A stretch of 64,000 nucleotides of DNA, taken from NCBI GenBank assembly GCA_938084835.1, contig CALKER010000017.1:24949-88948 (forward strand), in the 5' to 3' direction. The position numbers and the translations under genes are program-made. The notes below the pieces were generated by a model. The model made no database searches. It saw only the letters and a program-made list of their open reading frames with translations, and was not told the DNA's origin. Shown here piece by piece: positions 42,134 through 50,538 of this stretch; the first letter of the stretch is position 1; each line of letters opens with the position of its first letter. This DNA is from an uncultured Thermoguttaceae bacterium. GTDB taxonomy: Bacteria > Planctomycetota > Planctomycetia > Pirellulales > Thermoguttaceae.

Positions 42134-44575
42134 TTACGCCATTCCCATTAATTTGCGGAGCATCCATTCCACAGAAAGGAGGGCAACTAAAAGAAGAACA
42201 ATGGGCCACCAATTCCAGATCGGTCGGGAAGGAAGTGCCTCTATAGGTAGGCTGGGACCCTGAGGCAGCACCTCTGGTAATTGAGCCACCTCCCACGGTC
42301 GAAGCACCATTCCGCCTGTACGCTCCGCTGCTTGACGCATTGCCTGAAAGTCGGCCTCCAACCGAGCAAACTCACTGGCGGGGGGAAGTACCCGAAACTG
42401 GGCGGAGACTGTGGAATCCTCGTGGCCCGGCTGAGGGTACCAGACTTCATGCTGGCCGACCTGTGGGTGGGTTAAAACCCCCTCAAAGATATTTAAGGCC
42501 CGGGAACTTCGGGACAGATTAACCCGCTGCGGCTTCTGATCCCCCGTACGGACGAGGACGTAGACCCCTTCGTCGCTCGGCAGGGCGGCCCCCTCGGGAA
42601 ATTGCAATCGAATCACAACCGGCTCCCCAAAGCGGTACTCTCGACGGTCTGCACTTACGATTGGCCGTTTGTCGCGAGCTCCCAACCGTCCCCGGGCCAA
42701 AAAGCGCAGCGTCTGGAGCCAGTATCGCGCAAAAAACAGATCTCCCACCCGCCAGCGCCACCGCCAGGTCTCGTCGAAGGCGTGGATCATGACCGTCCCT
42801 TGACCCACATAGTGAAAGACGACCAAAGGCATAGGCCGACCATCCGCACCCTGAACATTAGGGTGCTCTAAGAGAACCCGGGCTCCAGCCTTAGGCGAAC
42901 CCAATACCGCGTACCAATAAAAGGGCGGGAGGCGATTCCACAGAGCTTCGCTCTCCGCAGGCGAATCCGCCAGCAGCAATCCCGGGAAAAAATGCCCCAT
43001 CGGCGTGGGACGGGGACGGAACCATCCGAGCGTTCTGTCGACGGTTTCCCCTTCTGGCGTTGATACCAGCTGCACCGGGAGGATTCTCTCCAGGGGAGTT
43101 CGGCTCAAGCGGCGCGGAAGATGTCGCGGACCGGCAACGATAACAAGATTTCCCGCGCGAGCGCCTTCCTCAGGCCAAGCCGTTCCCTTCTCTGATGTCC
43201 CTTGCGGATCGACGTAGTTGGCAAGATTCTCCAGCACCACATTGCCCAACAAGTTGGGGTCTGTATCCATCAAAATGATCACGTCAAACCATGCCAAGTC
43301 TTCGCGGCGGACCGGGAAAGACTGAATGGCTGTGGGATCTTGGTCGGCATGCCCTAAGTCTGCCTCTTGAAGAAAAGTCCGCACCTCCATAGTCCGCTCG
43401 CGACCTAGGAGACTTGCAAGAAACCGAAACTCATAACTTGGACCAACCGAAGCCAGCAGCACCCGCACTTTCTCATCGGTGACCGTGACCAGCCGCTCCA
43501 AGCGATTGTTTTCAGTATCGATTTCCTGAGGGTGCGGATCCACCTCCACGCGGAAACGATACTTCCCTACCCGGCCTGGCCGATAACTTAATTGCACCGT
43601 ACGCTGAAAACGATCCTCCGAGGGCACAACTTCCACCGAATGCAGTACCTGTTGACTACCACCTTCCCGAAGTGCTACCACCAACTTTTGCCCTTTTAAG
43701 CCGCGAGCGGCCACCGTGCACGAAAAAACAGCAAGATCGCCGATAAAGAGCGCATCTTCCACCGTCAGGTCACGAAGTTCCACATCCGGCGCTGAGGTTT
43801 CCTCACCCACAACCACGAAGAACAGCGGGACTTGGCGGGCGAGCGACCATCGTGCTGCCTCCTCAAGCCCGGGGCCATCAGTATTGATCCCATCGGTAAC
43901 TAGGACGATGGCCGCAGGTGGCATGCCAGCGTAACTATCTAGAATTTGGCGAATTGCCCCACCCAATTCGGTTGATGGGGCAGAGGGCTGCGTCGTGGCT
44001 ATGAGTTGAAAGGGATCAACCTCGCTGAGGCCATTCCCTGCCCCAAGCCGGCTTAAAAGGTGCAGACGCGGACGGTATCCCCGCCTAAGTCGCTGCCACC
44101 ATTGGCCACTGCCCTGCGCAAAAAGCCTTTGTACCACGCCCCATCGCGAGATGGCCTCTCCCTCGGAAATAACCAACTTTGCGCGCAAAAGCTCCTCCGA
44201 GGCACTCCCGTAGGAATCGACGGCGGTCATACTCAGCGAGTCATCAACTATCACGGGCAGGTACGGCAGCCCCGTCCGAAAAAAGCTGAGTGCCGCCTTG
44301 GAACTCATGAAGAATACCACGGCCAGGCTCAAAAACCGTAATTGCGCCAGTGCGAAGTGCGTGAGGAAACTCGCCCGACGTCTCTCGCGAAGATAGAGCA
44401 TCACGAAAAGCCCCTCTAATATCAGAAGCAGAAGCACCGTAGCGCCCAAAGACCAGCCCCATTCGTATTGAAGGCGCCAGGTAAGACCCTCGCCCGGCCC
44501 CAACGCAGTACCGCCCCCAAGCGACGATAAAGGCTTCGGTGAAAACGATACAATGGTCTCTAGAAGGAAATTCAT
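42134..44575 (-). CDS. VWA domain membrane protein with glutamine amidotransferase-like domain
   Basis: 813 residues. Two N-terminal transmembrane helices (about 41-60 and 76-95) are followed by a von Willebrand A domain. Its MIDAS motif DxSxS is present in VIVDDSLSMTAVDS and the later Asp in VLVTDGINTDG. A CARDB-like beta domain lies near 265-370. A Rossmann-like region (LLASVGPSYEFRFLASLLGRE...VIILMDTDPN...LVIVAGPRHLPRRL) resembles the inactive glutamine-amidotransferase domain common in this family. A final helix (WWPIVLLLVALLSVEWMLRK) anchors the C-terminus. The start ATG overlaps the upstream BatA gene's stop codon as ATGA, indicating translational coupling. Confidence 0.88.
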   Translation of the reverse strand: MNFLLETIVSFSPKPLSSLGGGTALGPGEGLTWRLQYEWGWSLGATVLLLLILEGLFVMLYLRERRRASFLTHFALAQLRFLSLAVVFFMSSKAALSFFRTGLPYLPVIVDDSLSMTAVDSYGSASEELLRAKLVISEGEAISRWGVVQRLFAQGSGQWWQRLRRGYRPRLHLLSRLGAGNGLSEVDPFQLIATTQPSAPSTELGGAIRQILDSYAGMPPAAIVLVTDGINTDGPGLEEAARWSLARQVPLFFVVVGEETSAPDVELRDLTVEDALFIGDLAVFSCTVAARGLKGQKLVVALREGGSQQVLHSVEVVPSEDRFQRTVQLSYRPGRVGKYRFRVEVDPHPQEIDTENNRLERLVTVTDEKVRVLLASVGPSYEFRFLASLLGRERTMEVRTFLQEADLGHADQDPTAIQSFPVRREDLAWFDVIILMDTDPNLLGNVVLENLANYVDPQGTSEKGTAWPEEGARAGNLVIVAGPRHLPRRLSRTPLERILPVQLVSTPEGETVDRTLGWFRPRPTPMGHFFPGLLLADSPAESEALWNRLPPFYWYAVLGSPKAGARVLLEHPNVQGADGRPMPLVVFHYVGQGTVMIHAFDETWRWRWRVGDLFFARYWLQTLRFLARGRLGARDKRPIVSADRREYRFGEPVVIRLQFPEGAALPSDEGVYVLVRTGDQKPQRVNLSRSSRALNIFEGVLTHPQVGQHEVWYPQPGHEDSTVSAQFRVLPPASEFARLEADFQAMRQAAERTGGMVLRPWEVAQLPEVLPQGPSLPIEALPSRPIWNWWPIVLLLVALLSVEWMLRKLMGMA

Positions 44576-46776
44576 AACCCTCTGCGCCCGATGTAGTAGG
44601 CAACAAAAGCCTCCAAAACAATGAGCAAGGCCAGCGCGTAAAGCAGCTGGTCCGTCAGGTCGCGGACTGCGTGCGGACTTGCCTCCGGAGCGATCAGCTC
44701 GGAGTCCAAGTCCCGCACCACCATCAATTCATCCCCTCGACCAAGCGTAATTTTCCCGCCATCAGCCGAGATTGTTCGTAAGTCACTTTCCTCAGGTGGC
44801 CGGAGGACCGCAAAAAGTTCCTCTTCCCCGTCCCCCCCCTGAACACGATAAATACCTGAAAGTTCCCGGGGGCAATATCGCCACGTAACTCCCTCAGATT
44901 CCACCGTCAGCGCAAGGGATTCCTGATCCCCCGAGGGCATAACCAGCACCAACTCCGTGGGCGCGCGTTCGGGCGGGAAAAAGCCCTCGAGACACTCCCC
45001 CCACCGCACATTCTTGCGAGGAGCTTTCCCTTTAGTCACAAAGCGCAGTATTTCATGTACAAGAGGCACGAAGCTCGGCCATTTTGGAAACAAGCTCCAG
45101 GACGCATCGGCAGGAACTGCCACCATCACCACGCTGCCCCGACCCACCGGCTTTTCCACGATCAAAGGCCTCCCGTTGCCCAAACTCATCACCACATTTC
45201 CTCCCTCGCCGGCAAGCAGTTCCATATGCCAAAATTTTTCCACCGGGACGGTGACCAAACCTGCACGATCAAAGCCCCGAAAAGCCTCAAGGATTGGATG
45301 AGCATACCCCAAGGGGTCAAGACGAAATTGCGGATCATCCTCCACAACGCGAATTAGTCGCGCGGGCAACAGGGCCGAATCCCCCCCACCAGGGAAAGAC
45401 GTCAATTGATTCCATGATTTTATGTGGGTGTTCTGGCCTAAGAATATCACCAGCCCCCCGCCCTGCCGAACAAAACGGCTAAGTCGATCTGCTTCTCCAG
45501 GAGTTAGCTCCGCCACATTGCACAAAAAAACCGCATCGAAGGGAGCCAGATCAACATCGACGAGTGCCGGGGTGGGCCTTTCGTCAACAAGCACAGGCGA
45601 CGGCTCCTGCGTTCCCAGCCCAGGATTGAGGGCCATTACCAAATACCTGGTCGCCGTCCCCAATGGGGCGGGAGCCCCCAGGCCGTCAACACACAGGACT
45701 CGCAGAGCCGGCTGAACCGAGACGATTGCCGACAAATGGTTGTCCACGGATAAAGCATCCACGTGCTCCGACAAGGATATTTCCACCAGATGATCGCCAG
45801 AGGAGAAAAAACGGTACACTGCCCGCACAACCCCCTCCCCGTCTGGCGGGACAGTAACCATTTGCTTACTCACCGTGTGTCCGTTGATTTGAATTGCCAC
45901 CGGCACGGTTTGGGAGGCGGCAACTCCATAGGAGGCAATGCGGGCCGTGATCTCTACGGAATCCCCCACCACCACCGGGGAAGGCGCCAGGACAATGTCC
46001 ATGACACCCACATTAGCCGACCCCAGCGCACTGACATCCACGAGCCGCAGCACGGCCTCCGCGGCCAATTCCCGCAGTCCCTCCGCCAATCGCTGTTCCA
46101 TGACAGCATCGCGCGGCATCCAGTTGGTTGCTTGAAGATCAGAGAAAATCCAGACTTCTTGTGTACCAATTCGCAAGTTCCGCGCACCCGTCTCGCGAAT
46201 GGCCGTGAGCACCTCGGGGAACACCTTCGGCAAATCGTTATTGGCGTCGACCGGTCGTAGCCGGACCAGCTGGGCAGGCATGTCAACGGCCGAGTTGACG
46301 ACCTCCCGCATTAACCAAGAGATGGTCGAAGTAAACGTCCCCAAACTAACCAAATCGTTAGCGTGGGAGCGATTCAACAGTTTTTGCAGTTCTTTCTTTG
46401 CCCTTTCGAAGGAGGAGGTCCCACCGTGCTCGGCTTGCATAGACAGGGAAGCATCAAGTAAGACAACTCGATGAACTCGCATCGAACTGTCGCCTGAAAA
46501 CGCCGAATGGCCGATAAAAGGCCGGGCGACGGCAAGAGCCAAAATCACCAGGATCAACACTCGAAGGCAAAGGAGGAGCAATTGTTCGAGTAGGAGTCGC
46601 CGCTGCCTCGCTTTCAAAGCCGCCAGCAGGAACTCCATGGCGGCCCAGGGGATTTGGTGGCAGCGGTGTCGACTCCACAAGTGAATGACCACAGGGATCG
46701 TCGCCGCCGCTAGCCACCCTAAAAGCCACGGCTGAAAAAAGCCGAAGGCAACAACAGCGCCAGCCATTTCTTTCAT
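44572..46776 (-). CDS. BatA/VWA domain membrane protein
   Basis: About 734 residues. The N-terminal 80 residues form the aerotolerance-regulator BatA module: FFQPWLLGWLAAATIPVVIHL, HQIPWAAMEFL, then a second helix LCLRVLILVILALAVARPF. A VWA domain follows with an intact MIDAS motif in VVLLDASLSMQ. Downstream is a beta-sandwich, then an amidotransferase-like region (APFDAVFLCNVAELTPGEADRL...LVIFLGQNTH). A C-terminal helix LLYALALLIVLEAFVAYYIG anchors it. The ATG at 46776 overlaps the upstream DUF1080 gene's stop as ATGA; the frame also allows TTG 46785. In known systems such proteins act with MoxR ATPases and DUF58 proteins in envelope stress or metal-centre insertion; here the role is inferred. 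Confidence 0.9.
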   Translation of the reverse strand: MKEMAGAVVAFGFFQPWLLGWLAAATIPVVIHLWSRHRCHQIPWAAMEFLLAALKARQRRLLLEQLLLLCLRVLILVILALAVARPFIGHSAFSGDSSMRVHRVVLLDASLSMQAEHGGTSSFERAKKELQKLLNRSHANDLVSLGTFTSTISWLMREVVNSAVDMPAQLVRLRPVDANNDLPKVFPEVLTAIRETGARNLRIGTQEVWIFSDLQATNWMPRDAVMEQRLAEGLRELAAEAVLRLVDVSALGSANVGVMDIVLAPSPVVVGDSVEITARIASYGVAASQTVPVAIQINGHTVSKQMVTVPPDGEGVVRAVYRFFSSGDHLVEISLSEHVDALSVDNHLSAIVSVQPALRVLCVDGLGAPAPLGTATRYLVMALNPGLGTQEPSPVLVDERPTPALVDVDLAPFDAVFLCNVAELTPGEADRLSRFVRQGGGLVIFLGQNTHIKSWNQLTSFPGGGDSALLPARLIRVVEDDPQFRLDPLGYAHPILEAFRGFDRAGLVTVPVEKFWHMELLAGEGGNVVMSLGNGRPLIVEKPVGRGSVVMVAVPADASWSLFPKWPSFVPLVHEILRFVTKGKAPRKNVRWGECLEGFFPPERAPTELVLVMPSGDQESLALTVESEGVTWRYCPRELSGIYRVQGGDGEEELFAVLRPPEESDLRTISADGGKITLGRGDELMVVRDLDSELIAPEASPHAVRDLTDQLLYALALLIVLEAFVAYYIGRRGL

Positions 46777-47462
46777 TGTTGACAAGCGGCTACTTCTTCC
46801 TCAGCCAGATGACGAAATCGAATGGTTCGATATTGTGCCGCCGTCTTCCAAGTGGCCAAGCCCAGTGGCGCGCAGGGTTCACTCTCCCACCGGAGGCTCA
46901 GCCGCCGCCCTCTCGGATCAAGGTGGATGATCTTTTCACCATCCAGCCACACTGTCACTGCGCAAGTAGTGACACGTACACGAATCTGATACCATTCCCC
47001 TGGCAAAAAGGATATCCACCGACAGGTTTCATTTTCGGCGGCTGGTTCCCCGTCAATAAGCGACAGCCCCACCACCGATCCTCCCCATCCACCCACAATA
47101 AGAGTGAGAGCCTGCTGCCCCACCGGGAAAGTAAGCCCACAGAAGAAGTCGGACCCCTCTATCTTTCGAGCCTCGATCAGAAGTTCGTAGTTGATTCGGG
47201 GAAAAGGTTGCTTCAATCGGATCCCCGTACCGGGATTACCGATCCCGAGAGTTAGGCACCCATCTTGGACACTAACGGGGCCATGTGCGGAGTATTCGTA
47301 GACCTCAAGGACTTCCCAATCACTGAGGTCACGCCCGTTAAATAGGTCGTGCCAGGAACCTAAGCCGGACTCACTGGTGCCAATTTCCTCTCCTCGGGCC
47401 AATCCCGACACAGCCGTGACGCCCGTGATGGCAAAGAAGACCACCAAGCGGAAATTTATCAT
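46773..47462 (-). CDS. Exported DUF1080 (3-keto-disaccharide hydrolase-like) protein, copy 2
   Basis: About 229 residues from ATG 47462, with signal peptide MINFRLVVFFAITGVTAVSG. The DUF1080 concanavalin-like fold is recognisable in LFNGRDLSDWEVLE, GCLTLGIGNPGTGI, YELLIEARKIEGSDFFCGLTFP, GGWGGSVVGLSLIDG, WYQIRVRVTTCAVTVWLDGE and ATWKTAAQYRTIRFRHL. A frame upstream to TTG 47519 lacks a ribosome-binding site. It is paralogous to the next upstream gene. The stop codon overlaps the BatA/VWA start as ATGA, tying its translation to that operon. Members of DUF1080 bind or hydrolyse sugar derivatives; substrate and whether this short form is catalytic are unknown. Confidence 0.87.
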   Translation of the reverse strand: MINFRLVVFFAITGVTAVSGLARGEEIGTSESGLGSWHDLFNGRDLSDWEVLEVYEYSAHGPVSVQDGCLTLGIGNPGTGIRLKQPFPRINYELLIEARKIEGSDFFCGLTFPVGQQALTLIVGGWGGSVVGLSLIDGEPAAENETCRWISFLPGEWYQIRVRVTTCAVTVWLDGEKIIHLDPRGRRLSLRWESEPCAPLGLATWKTAAQYRTIRFRHLAEEEVAACQQ

Positions 47463-47647
47463 CGGGGTTTCCAAGATCCGAGTTCCATCCCCTATGAAGT
47501 GGAAAGTCGCACCGTGCAACTAACCCTCAACACCCATCACAAAATCACTTTTGCGGCTTTCAGACTGCAAAGCGTCGGGCACCGCGCCCTTCGGACCGTG
47601 CTCGTGCCAATTCACTTTGGGAACATCATTTCATCACTGCATGGCCG

Positions 47648-48571
47648 TCACCGGAGGCCTTCCGCGATGTCAGTCACTTCCTGAGCCGTAAGTTCGCGAA
47701 TGCGAATGTTGCGAATTACCGCTTCCGTACACCAAGTAGCAATTCCCAACGGCCGGCACAGGTCGCACTCCATCCTAACACTGAACCTTCGACCTTCCCG
47801 CGGGACATCCACCAGCTTTTCCTCATCAATCCAACACTCAATTTTTGGCCGCGACACCCGAATGCGAATTCGATACCAGCGATTGTCTTCGAAAACTTTA
47901 AATTGCGTTGTTTCATTCTCGGAAGCATCCCGCATGTTTATAGAAGATAGTCCCACCACCGTGCCCGCCCAGCCACCGACAACAAAGCTGCAGTACTCTT
48001 CTCCCACAGGAAAAGTGGTGGTAGCGAAGAAGTCAATCCCGCTTGTGCGTTTGGCTTCAAGCTCGAGCTCATAATTATCGCGAGGTACATCCCCGGTCCA
48101 GGTAATACCCGTCATGGGGTTGCCCATTCCCAAGATGATGCACCCATCCTGGACCGTGACCTCGCCCTCACCGCCAAACCGCGTGATAACCCATTGGCCG
48201 AGCTCCTTCCCATCGAAGAGATTTCGCCAGCGAAACTTTTGATCATGGACGGCCTTCTGGCTCAGCCCGCACGCTGCTTCGTCCCTTTCACCTTTTTGGC
48301 TCGAGCTGGAGGTTGTGGCAGCTTGCCTGCGGGATTCTTCATCTAAGGAGATTGCCACCAAAGTGGCTACCCTTGCCGCGCCATCGCTCGCCCAAGCTGC
48401 CACATGATGAGAATTGCTTCCCCCCGAGATAGACCAGCCGGCCTCAATCTGGCAAAGTCCTATTACCGCACAACTGAACAAAAGTAGAAACGGCCAGGAA
48501 AGAGGCCTCCCACTTTGCCACCAGCGGAAAGCATTTTGGCCACTTCGATTGCCACACTCAGGATCCCTCAT
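47648..48571 (-). CDS. Exported DUF1080 (3-keto-disaccharide hydrolase-like) protein, copy 1
   Basis: 307 residues. After a basic start, WPFLLLFSCAVIGLCQIEAGW forms a signal or anchor. A linker of about 80 residues follows, then the DUF1080 domain: LFDGKELGQWVITRFGGEGE, GCIILGMGNPMTGITW, YELELEAKRTSGIDFFATTTFP, GGWAGTVVGLSSIN, WYRIRIRVSRPKIECWIDEEKL and IATWCTEAVIRNIRIREL. Strong similarity to the next gene indicates tandem duplication. An ideal AAGGAGG ribosome-binding site precedes ATG 48571 by 7 nt. It is the first gene of the minus-strand operon that continues through BatA/VWA. Confidence 0.87.
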   Translation of the reverse strand: MRDPECGNRSGQNAFRWWQSGRPLSWPFLLLFSCAVIGLCQIEAGWSISGGSNSHHVAAWASDGAARVATLVAISLDEESRRQAATTSSSSQKGERDEAACGLSQKAVHDQKFRWRNLFDGKELGQWVITRFGGEGEVTVQDGCIILGMGNPMTGITWTGDVPRDNYELELEAKRTSGIDFFATTTFPVGEEYCSFVVGGWAGTVVGLSSINMRDASENETTQFKVFEDNRWYRIRIRVSRPKIECWIDEEKLVDVPREGRRFSVRMECDLCRPLGIATWCTEAVIRNIRIRELTAQEVTDIAEGLR

Positions 48572-49239
48572 GGCAATCCTCCTTGTGGAAACCTTGTTTT
48601 AGTTAAATTAAGAGTACGACTTTAAACCTACTTGTAAAACCTCAGGCGCCAGCCCGTGACATCACGGTTACCCGTTCTGGGCCCCGCCTCACAGGTGGCA
48701 CAAACCCCACGGTCCATTGCGGGCGGGTCAAATTTCGCGTTAAAACCGGTACCGAGGCGGGAAAGCCAATCCGGAGGCCTAAGCTGCCCACCGGCGAGAA
48801 TTTTACAAACTATCACCAGGCAACAGCTCTCTACTTCCCATTGTACCAATCCATCTTTGCATGCCACAGTAAGGCTCCTCAATAAGCCAGCACACGTACA
48901 GGGGCTCTTTGAGTAGCTCAATGCTTGAGCTTCCTTGGTCACGGGAACGCGAACGCTGGCCCGGCGGAGTCCTGGGTGGTTCACCTCCTGCCTCACCCTC
49001 ACCCATAGGCTTGCTATCTGACTGCCACCGTCTCGGGGAGGATGATGTCGCAGACGACAAAGGCGGCTGGATTAGGCTTCCTCGACCCCAGACAATAGAG
49101 TTAGGAGTTTGAGGAACATCAATCTTTCGTAAACCTGCCGGACGCCGTCACCAGAAAGTGGCGGTACCTTTACGCAGAAAGGCTTTATTACCCCCGGTAG
49201 CCGCACGACGGCCTGAGGTCACGCGACCGGAGAGGCTCA
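48572..49239 (+). other. Divergent promoter region between the two envelope operons
   Basis: No gene supported. It separates the minus-strand DUF1080-BatA-VWA operon from the plus-strand DUF58-DUF4129 operon and presumably holds both promoters. No clear operator or terminator was found. Confidence 0.45.
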
Positions 49240-50538
49240 ATGCGTCCCCTGTTTTGGATGCTTTTCATTGTCGGGCTCATCGTGCTTTTGGGGCTAGGAC
49301 TTTTGATCTTTGCTGCCGTGGCCCTAGGCCTTCTTGTATTCGTGAATTGGTGGCTAACACGATATAGTGTGCGGCACGTCACAGTGCGCCGAACCTGTAC
49401 GCGACAGGAGGCGGAAGTGGGCGAGACAGTGAATGTGTCGCTCGAAATAACCAATGGCGGACGCCTCCCGGTGGTTTGGATGTTGGTCGAGGACCTGCTT
49501 TCGCGGCACGCCCTTTTGCCACCGCCGGCGCGGCTTGAAATCGATGGCCGGCGGCTTCACCTGCTGAGCCTCAAACCACAGGAAAGGAAGCTTGTTTCCT
49601 ACTATCTGAAATGTTGTGGCCGAGGTTTTTTCCAGATCGGCCCTGCCGTGGTGGAGGTCGGAGATCTATTCGGCCTGTTTCGGCGGTTCCGAGTTGTGAC
49701 CCATCCTCAGTTTCTAACTGTCTACCCCGAGCTTTTACCGATCGAGGGTTATGACATTGCCAGTCGCCGGCCCATAGGGGAGATCCGGATGACACATCGG
49801 CTTTATGAGGATCCCGCGCGAATTGCCGGTGTAAGGCAATATCGGCCTGGAGATTCGCTTCGGCAGATCCACTGGCGCGCTACGGCGCGAACTGGCCAGC
49901 TTCAGTCCCGATTGTATGAACCCTCAAGCATCGCGGGGGCCACGTTAGTGCTTGAATTCCATCGCCGCTTGTATCCAGACCGAGCCCGGGCCGAGCTCGC
50001 CATTACGTGCGCCGCCTCTTTGGCAGGAGCCATCTCGGCACAGCGCCAACAAGTGGGGCTAGTCTCTAACGGGCGAGATGCCGCGGAGCGGGTCCGAGCG
50101 GAAGGCTGGGAAATCGAATATCGCTCGCGTGATGCCGCCCGGCGGGCTCCGCAAATGCGGCCAACCAGTGATCGCTTAGCCCCAGTGGTTGTCCGCCCGG
50201 GCCGCGGCGACGCTCAGTTACTGCGGCTGCTAGAGACACTGGCCCGCCTCGAATTGTCCGAGGGACTATCTCTGGGCGACAGCCTGATCGAAGCCCTTCC
50301 CTATATTCCCCGCGATACCTCCCTGGTAGCCATCGTTCCTACAGCGGAGGAAGCAACAATCGCCACTTTAGCCTCCCTCCGCCAGGAAGCTTTATCGGTC
50401 AGCGTCATTGTCAACACCTATGAAGTCCATGACTATGCGGTTGCCGCAAGTCGATTTTTAGAGCACGGTATTGAAGCACGACACCTTCGCGACCGGGCAA
50501 GTATCACCCAACTATGTCAACCGTATGTCCTCCCATGA
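49240..50538 (+). CDS. DUF58 domain membrane protein
   Basis: 432 residues. Two adjacent N-terminal hydrophobic helices (about residues 5-40) are followed by a beta domain with VGETVNVSLEITNGGRLPVVW. The DUF58 signature is VRQYRPGDSLRQIHWRATAR...LQSRLYEP (about residues 203-230). A VWA-like C-terminal part follows (TLVLEFHRRL...LAITCAASLAGAISAQRQQVGLVSNG). GGAGAGG precedes the ATG at ideal spacing. The stop overlaps the next gene's start as ATGA. DUF58 proteins typically work with MoxR-type ATPases and VWA membrane proteins; here the partner ATPase is not adjacent and the BatA/VWA genes lie divergently upstream. Confidence 0.9.
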   Translation: MRPLFWMLFIVGLIVLLGLGLLIFAAVALGLLVFVNWWLTRYSVRHVTVRRTCTRQEAEVGETVNVSLEITNGGRLPVVWMLVEDLLSRHALLPPPARLEIDGRRLHLLSLKPQERKLVSYYLKCCGRGFFQIGPAVVEVGDLFGLFRRFRVVTHPQFLTVYPELLPIEGYDIASRRPIGEIRMTHRLYEDPARIAGVRQYRPGDSLRQIHWRATARTGQLQSRLYEPSSIAGATLVLEFHRRLYPDRARAELAITCAASLAGAISAQRQQVGLVSNGRDAAERVRAEGWEIEYRSRDAARRAPQMRPTSDRLAPVVVRPGRGDAQLLRLLETLARLELSEGLSLGDSLIEALPYIPRDTSLVAIVPTAEEATIATLASLRQEALSVSVIVNTYEVHDYAVAASRFLEHGIEARHLRDRASITQLCQPYVLP